A stretch of DNA of 64,000 nucleotides from Serratia nevei (GCF_037948395.1 NZ_CP149940.1:62001-126000); one strand, 5' to 3'; positions 15,354-28,164 are shown, counted from the stretch's first letter. Made by a program: numbers and translations. The notes: a model not told the origin generated them from the sequence alone.

Positions 15354-16217
15354 TTATGCCGGTAATGGGCACGTTTTGCCGAGCGTTTCGACCAGGAAAT
15401 TCATCACCGCGCGCACGGCAGCGGTGCGCGCCAAATCGGGATACGTCACCAGCCAAAGCTCGCGCGTTGGCGCGGCATTGGCCGTGGGCAACGGGACCAG
15501 ATCCGGATCGCCATCGGCGACGAAAGTCGGCAAAACGGCGGCACCCAGCCCTGAACGCGCCGCTTGTTGCAGTGAAAACAGATCGCTGGCCTGAAAGACC
15601 ACCGGACGCCCCTGCAACAGCTGTTGCAGCCATTGCTGATGCGGCTGCTGTTGGTAGTGATGGTCATAGGCGAGAAAGCGGCGCGCCGCGTCGGGCAGTG
15701 CGGCGTGCTCCGGTGCGGCATACAGCGCGTAGCGCATCATGCCGATGCGCTGCGTCAGCAGTTCCGGTTGCTGCGGGCGCACCATGCGCACGGCAATGTC
15801 GGCTTCGCCGCGATCCAGCTCGGCGAGCGCCGATTCACCCGACAGCGTGACGACGATCTGTGGAAAAGCCTGGTTAAATGCGGCAATGCGCGGCGCGAGA
15901 ATATGCGCGGCGATCGACGGCGGCGCACTGATGCGCACGGCGGCCTGGGGCGTTGCGCCGGCGCTGCGCGCATGGCGGGCAATAGCCTGGCTTTGCGCCT
16001 CGAGCTCCGCCGCCAGCCCGGCGATGGCCTGCCCGTCCTGGGTCAACGGTGTGCTGCGCGGATGGCGCACGATCAAACGCAGGCCGAGCGCCTGTTCCAG
16101 CGCCGCTACGCGTCGCCCGACGGTGGCGTGATCGCAACCCAGCTCCCGCGCTGCCGCCGACAACGAACCGGTGCGCGCCAGCGCCACGAAGTGTTTTAAA
16201 TCCTGCCAGTCAAACAT
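15354..16217 (-). CDS. LysR-family regulator divergent from the SDR gene
   Basis: The protein is 287 residues from ATG 16217, with AGGA 8 bases upstream. The DNA-binding segment MFDWQDLKHFVALARTGSLS with HATVGRRVAALEQALGLRL is typical of the LysR group that includes many SDR and oxidoreductase regulators. The effector domain begins near residue 85 (AVRISAPPSIAAHI). It is transcribed away from the SDR gene at 16332 across a 114-bp spacer holding two dyads, so control of that SDR is the natural inference. Confidence 0.9.
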   Translation of the reverse strand: MFDWQDLKHFVALARTGSLSAAARELGCDHATVGRRVAALEQALGLRLIVRHPRSTPLTQDGQAIAGLAAELEAQSQAIARHARSAGATPQAAVRISAPPSIAAHILAPRIAAFNQAFPQIVVTLSGESALAELDRGEADIAVRMVRPQQPELLTQRIGMMRYALYAAPEHAALPDAARRFLAYDHHYQQQPHQQWLQQLLQGRPVVFQASDLFSLQQAARSGLGAAVLPTFVADGDPDLVPLPTANAAPTRELWLVTYPDLARTAAVRAVMNFLVETLGKTCPLPA

Positions 16218-16258
16218 CGGTGAATTCCTGCACATTAATGATGCGATTTTCGGGAATA

Positions 16259-16321
16259 TTCACACGAATAACGGCGTGATTCAATGTGTGAACGTTTCCT
16301 TTTAAATTGAATTATTCAATT
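16259..16321. promoter_or_regulatory. Operator dyads between the LysR and SDR genes
   Basis: Two inverted repeats are visible. TTCACAC (16259-16265) and GTGTGAA (16286-16292) face each other across 20 bases. AATTGAAT-T-ATTCAATT (16305-16321) is a perfect interrupted palindrome ending 10 bases before the SDR start. The second would overlap the -10 or initiation region and could serve for repression. Confidence 0.5.
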
Positions 16322-16331
16322 AGGTTTTCTT

Positions 16332-17090
16332 ATGGATTTGCAATTGCAGCAACGCACGGCATTGGTCACGGGCGCCAGCGAAGGGATCGGTGCCGGCATG
16401 GTCAGGGTATTGGCCGCTCAAGGTGTCAAGGTAGTGGCCACCGCACGACGCGGTGACCGGCTGCAGGCCTTGGCGGATGAGGTGGAACGGCAAGGGGCGG
16501 TGCGTCCGCAGGTGATCGTTGCAGACGTGACCGACCCTGAGGCGATAGCCCGTTTGGCGGCGCAGGCACTGCGCCAGGTGGGGACAGTTGATATCCTGAT
16601 CAACGCGGTAGGTGCGTTTCACCCCACGACGCTGAACGACAGCGATCGCAGCTGGGATGACGCTTTCGCTTTGAACTTCACGCCGGCCCGCAGATTGACT
16701 CAGGCGCTGTTGCCGGCCATGCAGGCGCAAGGCTGGGGCCGGGTGATCAACATCAGCGGATCGATGGAGCCGCGCAGCCTGAGCGCCGCCAGCGCCGCCA
16801 AGGGCGCATTGCATCTGTGGGCCAAAGGATTGGCCAGCGACGTGGCTGCGCAGGGGATTACCGTCAATACGCTGCAACCCGGACGTATCAACAGTGAACA
16901 GATCCGTGAGCGCTTATACGCTTGCGATGAAGCGCGCCAGGCGTTCATTGCGCAACATATCCCGATCGGCTACTTCGGCGAACCGGAAGACATGGCCTAT
17001 CTGGCGGCGTTTCTTTGCTCCCCGCTCGCGCGATATATCACCGGCGCGGTGATCCCGGTAGATGGCGGCATGCATTATTTCGCGCATTGA
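16332..17090 (+). CDS. Classical-type SDR oxidoreductase lacking the catalytic Tyr
   Basis: The 252-residue protein has a canonical cofactor motif TGASEGIG (residues 13-20), ARRGDR suggesting NADP preference, DVTD, and INAVGAF in place of NNAG. The active-site Ser is present in INISGSMEPR, and the Lys in SAASAAKGAL, but the position four residues before the Lys, normally Tyr, is Ala. The C-terminal GAVIPVDGGM is typical. Known SDR chemistry needs the Tyr, so either another residue substitutes or the protein is not a dehydrogenase; BKR-like subgroups with broken tetrads are known. It is divergent from, and probably controlled by, the LysR gene at 15354. The ribosome site is weak (AGG). Confidence 0.85.
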   Translation: MDLQLQQRTALVTGASEGIGAGMVRVLAAQGVKVVATARRGDRLQALADEVERQGAVRPQVIVADVTDPEAIARLAAQALRQVGTVDILINAVGAFHPTTLNDSDRSWDDAFALNFTPARRLTQALLPAMQAQGWGRVINISGSMEPRSLSAASAAKGALHLWAKGLASDVAAQGITVNTLQPGRINSEQIRERLYACDEARQAFIAQHIPIGYFGEPEDMAYLAAFLCSPLARYITGAVIPVDGGMHYFAH

Positions 17091-17188
17091 GGCCGTTTTG
17101 CCCCCGCGATCACAGTTCGGCAATTTGCCGGCGCAAAGGCTTGCCTCGGCAAAATCTGCGGTGTTAACGTCATAACTCAACCGATTTA

Positions 17189-17211
17189 GGGTTGTTACTG
17201 CTACGGCAGGC

Positions 17212-17217
<6 letters not shown>
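17189..17217 (+). promoter_or_regulatory. Ribonucleic antiterminator (RAT) of the BglG/LicT type
   Basis: The 29-nt element begins GGGTTGTTACTG and ends GGCAGGCAAAACC. It matches the E. coli bgl RAT in length and nearly everywhere outside the central loop. Its last six bases are also the first bases of the terminator stem that follows, so RAT and terminator are mutually exclusive. A BglG-type protein, dephosphorylated at its inhibitory site when beta-glucoside is transported, would bind here and allow read-through into bglF. No such gene lies in this window. A possible promoter upstream is TTGCCT (17143-17148) with TAACGT 18 bases on. Confidence 0.9.
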
Positions 17218-20631
<3,414 letters not shown>

Positions 20632-20638
20632 CCTCTAA

Positions 20639-20659
20639 GCCCGGCGGCAAGCGCCGGGC
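20639..20659 (+). terminator. Hairpin between the GH1 and porin genes
   Basis: GCCCGGCG and CGCCGGGC form a perfect 8-bp stem around GCAAG, with no U-tract following. It probably stabilises the upstream mRNA or lowers porin expression rather than ending transcription. Confidence 0.45.
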
Positions 20660-20755
20660 GTTAACCTAACGTTATTCGCTGCTGTTCATGATGGGAAATT
20701 CTCTCCCAGGGAATGCTGTTGCCCGCAGTCAGCCGTTATGCGGAGAAATATAATA

Positions 20756-22153
20756 ATGATGAAAAGCTTATTACCTCGTTCCATGACCCTGGCGGCGCTG
20801 GCGCTGCTCTGTAGCCAGGCGCAGGCGGAAACGCTGCAAACCGGCAAGGACGTCGAAGCCCCCACCGCCAAATGGGAAGGGGTAGCGCTCGGCTTTGAGC
20901 CGCCACAGCCCGGGCTGTTGGGGGATATGCTGGGGATCAGGCCGATCCTGGAGGATCACGGCTTCCACTATAACCTCGGCTACCTCAGCCAGCTGTCGTA
21001 TAACGCCGGCGGCGGTTACAACCACGACAAACAGGCGTCGTACATCGACCAGTTCTCGTTGACCTTCAGCCAGGATTTGCAGGCGCTGACCGGCATTCCG
21101 GACGCGGCGATCGAAGGCAATATCGTCAACCGCAACCATGACAACAACCTGACCCGCGATCGCTTGCAGGATCCGCGCGTCGGCCTGACCGATCTGTCGC
21201 AGGAGAGCTTTGGCGGGCAGTCGATTACCCGGCTGGGTTGGTTGACCTTCAGCCGTTCCTTCCTCGATCGCCGGCTGCAGTGGCGCATCGGCATGATGAA
21301 CAAGGTGCAGGATTTCGATCAGATCATTCCCTGCGATTTTCAGACGCTGACGCTGTGCGGCGGCAAGTCCGCCAACTCGTTGACCTGGTATAACTGGAAC
21401 GTGCATTACTGGGGCACCACGCTGCAATACAAGCTGACCGACGGCCTGACGCTCAAGGGCGGCGTGATGGAGCAGAACCCGAGCGCCCCCAGCCGCAGCC
21501 ACGCCTGGAGTTGGTCCACCAAGGGCAGCAAAGGCTTCCTGTTGCCGATGGAGCTGGAGCTGAAAACCCACGCCGTCAACCAGCTGCCGGGGGTGTATAA
21601 CCTGGGCGTGCTGTTCACCAACGCGCGCCAGAGCGATCTTTATGAAGGGGTGTCCGGTGGGCCGGGTGCCAGCGATCCGCAGGGCTATCGCAGCCACGAT
21701 CGCACCTGGTTCCTGTATACCGGTTTCAACCAGCAGGTGACGCGCCATGCGGATGACGTCAACCGTGGCCTGAGCGTGTTTTACAGCCTGGGGCTGGGAG
21801 ATCAGCGCAGCAACTACCTGCACTGGTCTACCTCGACCGGCATCCGTTACCGCGGGCTGTTCGATGCGCGGCCGGACGACTGGCTGGGGTTCGGTGTCTC
21901 GGTGGTGAAGCTGAGCGACCGCTACAAAGACAATCAGCGTTATCTCAACCAGATGAGCGGCATCAGCGATTATCACGATCCGAACTACCGGCCGGTGCCG
22001 GGCCACTCGGTGACGGCGGAGCTGTATTACCGGGTTAACGTCACGCCGTGGTTGCAGCTGCAGCCGGGCCTGCAGTACTGGCATCACCCGGCGGGCGTCA
22101 GCGAGACGCAGGACGCCTGGGTGACGGCGTTGAAAACGGTGGTGACCTTCTGA
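20756..22153 (+). CDS. OprB-family carbohydrate porin of the beta-glucoside operon
   Basis: The protein is 465 residues from ATG 20756 (GGAG ten bases upstream; ATG 20738 lacks a site). The signal peptide MKSLLPRSMTLAALALLCSQ-AQA is followed by a mature sequence dense in aromatic-flanked beta strands, ending VTALKTVVTF with the terminal Phe needed for barrel assembly. Segments such as LGYLSQLSYNAGGGYNH and LTFSQDL fit the OprB sugar-selective porins. In E. coli the equivalent slot is filled by BglH, a LamB-type porin, so this is a different barrel family in the same role. It lies 124 bp after the GH1 gene and its stop abuts the convergent HD gene. Confidence 0.85.
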   Translation: MMKSLLPRSMTLAALALLCSQAQAETLQTGKDVEAPTAKWEGVALGFEPPQPGLLGDMLGIRPILEDHGFHYNLGYLSQLSYNAGGGYNHDKQASYIDQFSLTFSQDLQALTGIPDAAIEGNIVNRNHDNNLTRDRLQDPRVGLTDLSQESFGGQSITRLGWLTFSRSFLDRRLQWRIGMMNKVQDFDQIIPCDFQTLTLCGGKSANSLTWYNWNVHYWGTTLQYKLTDGLTLKGGVMEQNPSAPSRSHAWSWSTKGSKGFLLPMELELKTHAVNQLPGVYNLGVLFTNARQSDLYEGVSGGPGASDPQGYRSHDRTWFLYTGFNQQVTRHADDVNRGLSVFYSLGLGDQRSNYLHWSTSTGIRYRGLFDARPDDWLGFGVSVVKLSDRYKDNQRYLNQMSGISDYHDPNYRPVPGHSVTAELYYRVNVTPWLQLQPGLQYWHHPAGVSETQDAWVTALKTVVTF

Positions 22154-22753
22154 TCAGGCCGCGTCGCTCTCGCGGTAGCGCCGGCGGGCGTGTTCGAACC
22201 AGCTGGCGGGCACGTTGTGCGGCGGCTGCTGCAACCTGAGCAGCCCCTGTTCAACGATATGGCTGGCCTGGCGCCACAGCGTCGGGTCGCCTTCGGTCAG
22301 CACCTCCAGCAGGCGCTGTTTCTCGATCAGGTAGGTCTGGGCGAAGTGGCTGTCGTAGTCCAGCAGCGAGCGGGTGTTGTCGATAAGATCCGCCAGCTTG
22401 ATGGTTTTGGCCTGCGGCGATGCGCCGGCGCTGTGGCGCCGATCGCGGTTTTTGCGCTCAAAGCGGTTGCCGTCCTCGGCGTGGCTGACGTTGGTTAACA
22501 TCCGCACCAGCTCTGCCACCTTCGGCCCGAAATGGCTGTCGATATCGCCGAGGGTGGTGGGCGTGTCTTCTACCGTATCATGCAGCCAGGCGGCCGCCAG
22601 CATCTCTTCGGTGTGCGGTACGCTGCGCACCAGCTCCATCACCGCCTGCGGGTGGACGATGTACGGATCGTCGGTGTATTTGCGGCGCTGATCGATGGCC
22701 GCATGCGCCTTGGTGGCGTAGCGGCGCGCGCGTTCTGCAAGCGTGTTCGTCAT
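22154..22753 (-). CDS. HD-domain hydrolase resembling small alarmone hydrolases (MESH1/SAH type)
   Basis: The protein is 199 residues from ATG 22753, preceded by GGAGGGAAAGGAA. It has the RSH-type HD set: His34 (PYIVHP), His58-Asp59 with ED at 62-63 (WLHDTVEDT), and Asp122 with Asn126 (KLADLIDN). Order and spacing are those of the Mn-dependent ppGpp 3'-pyrophosphohydrolase half of SpoT and of stand-alone MESH1-like enzymes. There is no synthetase, TGS or ACT domain. Function as (p)ppGpp hydrolase is plausible but untested; general HD phosphohydrolases share parts of this pattern. It is convergent with the porin gene with no gap and divergent from ohrR. Confidence 0.8.
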   Translation of the reverse strand: MTNTLAERARRYATKAHAAIDQRRKYTDDPYIVHPQAVMELVRSVPHTEEMLAAAWLHDTVEDTPTTLGDIDSHFGPKVAELVRMLTNVSHAEDGNRFERKNRDRRHSAGASPQAKTIKLADLIDNTRSLLDYDSHFAQTYLIEKQRLLEVLTEGDPTLWRQASHIVEQGLLRLQQPPHNVPASWFEHARRRYRESDAA

Positions 22754-22816
22754 TTCCTTTCCCTCCGAGCATCCTCTGCATGAAAAAAATGTAGCATACC
22801 TCACAAGAAATAGCTT

Positions 22817-22829
22817 GCGATTACATCGT
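22817..22829. promoter_or_regulatory. Candidate OhrR operator upstream of ohrR
   Basis: GCGATTACATCGT is an imperfect copy of the palindrome found upstream of ohr (GCGATTTAATCGC at 23388) and lies 21 bases before the ohrR start. Sharing of the element between the two genes supports OhrR autoregulation. Confidence 0.5.
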
Positions 22830-22850
22830 GCGCTATCTATATTCACACAC

Positions 22851-23315
<465 letters not shown>

Positions 23316-23387
23316 CCCGCCGCCGCCGGACGCAAGAACGGCGCGGGTGGTCTACACTGGTTAATAAGTGTCAAAAATAAGTAGTGC

Positions 23388-23400
23388 GCGATTTAATCGC
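23388..23400. promoter_or_regulatory. Candidate OhrR operator upstream of ohr
   Basis: GCGATTTAATCGC is a perfect 13-bp palindrome (central T) 75 bases before the ohr start, inside an AT-rich promoter region. A degenerate copy sits in front of ohrR. Confidence 0.6.
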
Positions 23401-23475
23401 AAAAGATAAATATGTGACCGGCTTTACCTCGTGGAAGCCGTAGTCATCTCGCCAACCAGCAAGAAGGAATGAACG

Positions 23476-23901
23476 ATGTCTATTGAGAAAGTGGTTTACC
23501 GCGCTCACGCCACCGCAACCGGCGGCCGCGACGGCCGTGCGACCTCCTCCGACGGCGTGTTGGACGTGAAACTGGGCGTACCGAAAGAGATGGGCGGCGC
23601 CGGCGGCGAAGTCACCAACCCTGAGCAGCTGTTCGCCGCCGGTTACTCGGCCTGCTTCCTCGGCGCGTTGAAGTTTGTCGCGGCGAAAGAAAAGGTCAAA
23701 ATCCCGGCCGAAGCCAAGATCGACGGCACCGTCGGCATCGGTGAGATCCCGAACGGCTTCGGCATCGAAGTGCAGCTGGATATCTCGCTGCCGGGCATCG
23801 AGCGCAGCGTGGCGGAAGATCTGGTGAAAAAGGCGCATGTGGTGTGCCCATACTCCAACGCCACCCGTGGCAATATCGACGTGACGTTGAACGTGAAATA
23901 A
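23476..23901 (+). CDS. ohr: Organic hydroperoxide resistance peroxidase Ohr
   Basis: The protein has 141 residues. The two catalytic cysteines are Cys60 (AGYSACF) and Cys124 ([10 protein letters not shown]), in the OsmC/Ohr fold. It reduces fatty-acid and other organic peroxides using lipoyl-type dithiols in the cytoplasm. AGAAGGAATG gives the ribosome site. Expression is expected to be controlled by the adjacent OhrR. A good terminator hairpin follows. Confidence 0.97.
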   Translation: MSIEKVVYRAHATATGGRDGRATSSDGVLDVKLGVPKEMGGAGGEVTNPEQLFAAGYSACFLGALKFVAAKEKVKIPAEAKIDGTVGIGEIPNGFGIEVQLDISLPGIERSVAEDLVKKAHVVCPYSNATRGNIDVTLNVK

Positions 23902-23923
23902 CGTTTTTCGCCGACGCTCTGAA

Positions 23924-23947
23924 AAATGGAGGGGCCTCCCTCCATTT
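23924..23947 (+). terminator. Terminator after ohr
   Basis: AAATGGAGGG and CCCTCCATTT form a 10-bp perfect stem with loop GCCT, followed by the T-rich CTTGTCTTG. The remaining gap before eptB (about 175 bp) also holds a small AACAGG/CCTGTT hairpin near 23980-24001 but no other recognised element. Confidence 0.7.
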
Positions 23948-24124
23948 CTTGTCTTGCTTTCCCTTCCAGAGTTCGCACAACAGGGTAAAAAAAACCTGTT
24001 TTGTGAGAATTCTCTTGATTGTCGCCTGCAAAACCACGCTTATTGCCGGTTGGCTGAACCTGCAGCCGCATTGACTGTCTGAAAAACTCAGAACTGCTAT
24101 CGCCCTCCGGAGCCACCGCACTAC

Positions 24125-25819
24125 ATGAACAAAATAAAATCGCTATCACAGCAGAATTTATCGTTATTGTTAGCGATCTATATCGGCATCTTTTTAAACC
24201 TGTCCGTTTTCTATCGCCGTTTTGACTCGCTTGCGCACGGCATTCAGGGGATTAAGCTTATTTCGGCGGTGACGGAAGTGATCGCCATCGTTTTATTCAC
24301 TTTCTTTATCATGCGATTGGTGTCGCTCGGCGGCCGGTTGTTTTATCGCATCGTCGCTTCGCTGCTGGTGCTGATTTCGGTCGCCGCCAGCTACTACATG
24401 ACGTTTTTCAACGTGGTGATCGGCTACGGCATCGTGGTGTCGGTGATGACCACCGACATCGATCTGTCGAAAGAGGTGGTTGGCCTGCACTTCGTGCTGT
24501 GGATGGTGGCGCTCAGTGCCTTGCCGCTGCTGCTGATCTGGAAAAACGGCCTGCGTTACACCCTGATCGAACAGCTGAAAACCCCTGGTCATCGCATCAA
24601 GCCGCTGCTGGTCTTGCTGGCGGTGGTGGCGCTGGTCTGGCTGCCGCTGCGTATGCTGGACGACGAGCAGAGCGTGCAGGAGAAGCTCGCCAACGTTGAT
24701 CTGCCGAGCTACGGCGGCGTGGTGGCGCACTCGTATCTGCCGTCCAACTGGCTGTCGGCGCTGGGGCTGTTTGCCTATACCCGCTATGACGAAAGCCAGG
24801 ACCAGAGCACGATGTTCGATCCGGGCAAACACTTCACCTATGTACCGCCGGCGGATATCGACGATACCTACGTGGTGTTCATCATCGGCGAGACCACGCG
24901 CTGGGATCACATGGGCATGCTGGGCTATGAGCGCGATACTACGCCGCGGCTGTCGAAAGAGAAGAACCTGGTGGCGTTTCGCGGCGAGTCGTGCGACACC
25001 GCCACCAAGCTGTCGCTGCGCTGCATGTTCGTGCGCGAAGGCGGCACCGAGGATAACCCGCAGCGCACGCTGAAAGAGCAGAACGTGTTCGCGGTGCTGA
25101 AGGATCTGGGCTTCTCTTCCGAGCTGTTCGCCATGCAGAGCGAGGTGTGGTTCTACAACAACACCGAGGTGAACAACTATTCGTTCCGCGAGATGATCGC
25201 GTCCGAGAAGCGCAACGACGGCAAGGCGGTCGATGACATGCTGTTGGTGGACGAAATGAAGGAGTCGCTGGCGCGCTATCCGAAGGGCAAACACCTGGTG
25301 ATCCTGCATACCAAAGGCTCGCACTACCTGTACTCGCAGCGTTATCCGCGCAGCTATGCGCGCTATCAGCCGGAGTGCATGGGGGTGGACGACTCTTGCA
25401 CCAAGGCGCAGCTGATCAACGCCTTCGACAATACCGTGCTGTACACCGACAGCTTTATCAGCAATGTGATCGACCAGGTGCGCGACAAGAAGGCCATCGT
25501 GTTCTATGCCGCCGATCACGGCGAATCGATCGGCGAGAACACGCACCTGCACGGCACGCCGCGCGAAATGGCGCCGCCGGAGCAGTTCCGCGTGCCGATG
25601 ATCGTATGGGCGTCGGACAAGTTCCTCGAGAACCCGCAGCACCTCAGCGCCTTTGAGCAGCTGCAGGCGCAGCAGCGCATCGGCAAAACGCATCGCCACG
25701 TCGAGCTGTTCGACACCATCCTCGGTTGCCTCGGCTACACCTCGCCGAACGGCGGCATCGTGGATAAAAACAACTGGTGCTCTCTGCCGCAGCATAAAAC
25801 GGCGCCCGCTCGCCTGTAA
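24125..25819 (+). CDS. eptB: Kdo2-lipid A phosphoethanolamine 7''-transferase EptB
   Basis: The 564-residue inner-membrane enzyme (E. coli EptB about 563) has five N-terminal helices (residues about 10-175), including SYYMTFFNVVIGYGIVVSVM, then a periplasmic sulfatase-like domain. FIIGETTRWDHMGMLGYERD carries the first metal ligand, the nucleophilic Thr is in CDTATKLSLRCM, and the ligands DHGES and HLHGTPRE follow. It adds phosphoethanolamine to the outer Kdo of LPS, reducing surface charge. It closely follows E. coli EptB throughout. The ribosome site is weak and distant (GGAG 12 bases before ATG), which fits the sRNA-controlled translation known for E. coli eptB. Confidence 0.95.
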   Translation: MNKIKSLSQQNLSLLLAIYIGIFLNLSVFYRRFDSLAHGIQGIKLISAVTEVIAIVLFTFFIMRLVSLGGRLFYRIVASLLVLISVAASYYMTFFNVVIGYGIVVSVMTTDIDLSKEVVGLHFVLWMVALSALPLLLIWKNGLRYTLIEQLKTPGHRIKPLLVLLAVVALVWLPLRMLDDEQSVQEKLANVDLPSYGGVVAHSYLPSNWLSALGLFAYTRYDESQDQSTMFDPGKHFTYVPPADIDDTYVVFIIGETTRWDHMGMLGYERDTTPRLSKEKNLVAFRGESCDTATKLSLRCMFVREGGTEDNPQRTLKEQNVFAVLKDLGFSSELFAMQSEVWFYNNTEVNNYSFREMIASEKRNDGKAVDDMLLVDEMKESLARYPKGKHLVILHTKGSHYLYSQRYPRSYARYQPECMGVDDSCTKAQLINAFDNTVLYTDSFISNVIDQVRDKKAIVFYAADHGESIGENTHLHGTPREMAPPEQFRVPMIVWASDKFLENPQHLSAFEQLQAQQRIGKTHRHVELFDTILGCLGYTSPNGGIVDKNNWCSLPQHKTAPARL

Positions 25820-25828
25820 TCCTTCCCG

Positions 25829-25849
25829 CCGGGTGCCTTGCGCACCCGG
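25829..25849 (+). terminator. Hairpin after eptB
   Basis: CCGGGTGC and GCACCCGG pair (8 bp, loop CTTGC) 10 bases after the eptB stop. The following TAATTTC is only weakly U-rich. Confidence 0.5.
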
Positions 25850-25937
25850 TAATTTCACTCAATACATTCTCTTCATCAATTATTCCGGTGTGTGCATACG
25901 GTATACTTGCGCACTTCCCTTCTAACCGGAGATTTCC

Positions 25938-26528
25938 ATGACCCTGCGCGTGGCGTTTATCGACGATCATGACATTGTGCGCTCGGGCTTTGTGCAGCTG
26001 CTGTCGCTGGAGGCCGATATTCAGGTGGTGGGCGAGTTCAGCAGCGCGGCGCAGGCGCGCGCCGGCCTACCGGGGCTGGAGGCGGAAATCTGCATCTGCG
26101 ACATTTCGATGCCGGACGGCAGCGGGCTGGATCTGCTGGCGGACATTCCCTCCGGCATCCGCGTGGTGATGCTGTCGATGCACGACAACCCGGCGCTGGT
26201 GGAAATGGCGCTGGATCGCGGCGCCAGCGGCTTCCTCTCCAAGCGCTGCAAGCCGGAAGATCTGATCACCGCGGTGCGCACCGTCGCTGGCGGCGGCGTC
26301 TACCTGATGCCGGAAATCGCCCAGCAGCTGGCGCGGGTGAGGGTCGATCCGTTGACCCGCCGCGAGCGCGAGATCGCGCTATTGCTGGCGCAGGGCCAGG
26401 AGGTGCGCGAGATTGCCGCCGCCTTGGGGCTGTCGCCGAAGACGGTGCATGTGCATCGCGCCAATCTGTTCGCCAAGCTGGGTATCAACAATAACGTCGA
26501 GCTGGCCAGACGGATGCTGAACCTGTGA
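25938..26528 (+). CDS. uhpA: Response regulator UhpA
   Basis: The 196-residue protein has a receiver domain with acidic pair Asp9-Asp10, phospho-acceptor Asp55 ([13 protein letters not shown]) and Lys near residue 104 (FLSKRC), then a LuxR/NarL-type helix-turn-helix ([38 protein letters not shown]). It activates hexose-phosphate transport genes after phosphorylation by UhpB. GGAG lies 8 bases before the ATG. The stop codon overlaps the GTG start of uhpB, giving tight coupling. Confidence 0.95.
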   Translation: MTLRVAFIDDHDIVRSGFVQLLSLEADIQVVGEFSSAAQARAGLPGLEAEICICDISMPDGSGLDLLADIPSGIRVVMLSMHDNPALVEMALDRGASGFLSKRCKPEDLITAVRTVAGGGVYLMPEIAQQLARVRVDPLTRREREIALLLAQGQEVREIAAALGLSPKTVHVHRANLFAKLGINNNVELARRMLNL

Positions 26529-28069
26529 CGCAGCGCCTGATCACCCAGCTGGCGCTGTTTTTCATCTACGCCGCCAGCGCGTTTTGCCTGTGGGGCATCG
26601 GCACTGCGCTGATCGACCCGCCCTGGCAGGCGCTGCTGTTGTTCCCATTCGGCCTGCGCATGGGCATTTTGCTGCAGAGCCCGTACCGTTTCTGGCCGGG
26701 GATCCTGCTGGCCGATCTGCTGCTGATGGCGCTGCTGGCGGACCAGTTCGGTTACGGCCCGGCGCTGTGGGCGTCGGTGGCGGTGCTGGTGTTGACGGTG
26801 CTGCTCAGCCTGCTGGCCTCGCCGTGGCTGTTGCGCCATCAGCAGAGCGACAGCGAATGGCGGTGGCCGCTGTTGCAGGGCGCGGTGGTGGCCGCCGCCG
26901 CCTTGCTGCAGGCGCTGGTGTGGCAGCTGGTGAGCGGCGAAGGCGCCCGCGCGCTGCTGCTCGGCCTGACCGGCGGTTTCACCATCGCGCCGACCTGCCT
27001 GCTGTTGTGGCACTATCTGGCGCGCCAAATCTGGGTGCCGCTGGAGCCGGGGCTGATCCACAAGCCGGTGGAGCTGCGCCTCGGCCACCTGGCCAGCTAT
27101 CTGCTGCTGTTTGCGTTCAGCATCTGGCTGCAGCAGCAGGTGAACGCCGCCGAGCTGCGCCGTTTCGCGCCGTTCTGCCTGGCCATTCCTATCGTGTTCA
27201 TGTCTTACCGCTACGGCTGGCAGGGCGCGCTGTTGGCGACGCTGCTCAACGGCGTGGCGCTGATGGTCAACGAGCCGCCGCAGCCGGAGTCGCACCGCGA
27301 TCTGCTGCTGTCGCTGCTGGCCCAAAGCCTGACCGGGCTGCTGCTGGGCGCCGGCATTCAGCGCCAGCGCGAGCTGAATCAGCAACTTCGGCTGCGGCTG
27401 GCGGAGAACCGCCAGCTGGCGCGGGCGCTGGTGACGGCGGAGGAGCAAACCCGGCGCGAGGTGGCGCGCGAGCTGCACGATGAAGTGGGGCAGACCATCA
27501 CTGTGATCCGCACCCAGGCCAGCATCGTCAAGCGCCTGGCGCCGGAACCGGCGGTGATCGGCTGCGCCGACGCCATCGATGCGTTGGCACTGCGGGTCTA
27601 CGACGGGGTGCACGACGTGCTGACCCAGCTGTGGCCGGCGGCGCTGAACAACCTGCCGCTGTCGGCGGCGGTGGCGGCGATGCTGCGGGAGTCGCTGCCG
27701 CAGGACGCGTCGCTGGTGAGCAGCCTGCAATGGCAGGTGCCGGACGAGCTGCTGGATGAAACGCTGAAAATCACGCTGTACCGGGTGTGTCAGGAAGGGG
27801 TGACCAATGTGTGCCGCCACGCCGGCGCCAGCCGCCTGGAGCTGGACGCGCGCCTGCAGCCGCGCAAAGGCGCCGCGCCGCTGATCGCCCTGACCATCCG
27901 CGACAACGGCTTGGGTTTCGATGCGGAAAACCATCAGCCGGGGTATGGCCTGCGCGGTATGCAGGAGCGCATCAGCGCCCTCGGCGGCAGCCTGCGGTTC
28001 ACCGCTGAACGGGGCGCCTGTTTGAGTGTGATCTTGCCCACAGTTTCACCGGCGCAAGCGCCAAACTAG
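26525..28069 (+). CDS. uhpB: Sensor histidine kinase UhpB
   Basis: The 514-residue protein (E. coli about 500) has eight or so membrane helices over residues 1-290 (MASE1-like), then a HisKA_3 dimerisation box with phospho-His318 in [16 protein letters not shown], and the ATP-binding lid region DNGLGFD...[16 protein letters not shown]. It partners UhpC, which senses external glucose-6-phosphate, and phosphorylates UhpA. GTG start overlapping uhpA. The stop codon is inside a short perfect inverted repeat. Confidence 0.95.
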   Translation: MTQRLITQLALFFIYAASAFCLWGIGTALIDPPWQALLLFPFGLRMGILLQSPYRFWPGILLADLLLMALLADQFGYGPALWASVAVLVLTVLLSLLASPWLLRHQQSDSEWRWPLLQGAVVAAAALLQALVWQLVSGEGARALLLGLTGGFTIAPTCLLLWHYLARQIWVPLEPGLIHKPVELRLGHLASYLLLFAFSIWLQQQVNAAELRRFAPFCLAIPIVFMSYRYGWQGALLATLLNGVALMVNEPPQPESHRDLLLSLLAQSLTGLLLGAGIQRQRELNQQLRLRLAENRQLARALVTAEEQTRREVARELHDEVGQTITVIRTQASIVKRLAPEPAVIGCADAIDALALRVYDGVHDVLTQLWPAALNNLPLSAAVAAMLRESLPQDASLVSSLQWQVPDELLDETLKITLYRVCQEGVTNVCRHAGASRLELDARLQPRKGAAPLIALTIRDNGLGFDAENHQPGYGLRGMQERISALGGSLRFTAERGACLSVILPTVSPAQAPN

Positions 28070-28082
28070 GAAAAACTCCTAG
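28066..28082. promoter_or_regulatory. Inverted repeat at the uhpB stop codon
   Basis: CTAGGA-AAAAC-TCCTAG has two perfect 6-bp arms and includes the uhpB TAG. NarL/FixJ-type regulators such as UhpA or RcsB bind dyads of this size, so it could be an internal control site for uhpC. The rest of the 95-bp gap is GC-rich. Confidence 0.35.
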
Positions 28083-28164
28083 CCGCTTCGGGAATCCGGC
28101 GTAAGCCTCCCGCGCGCGCGAGGAGCATCATAGCGGCACTTTATTCAATCCTCTGAGGTTCCAC

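Noticed and set aside
17105..17112. A CRP site upstream of the bgl leader (GATCACA)
   Set aside because: Only one half site is present; the opposite TGTGA arm is missing.
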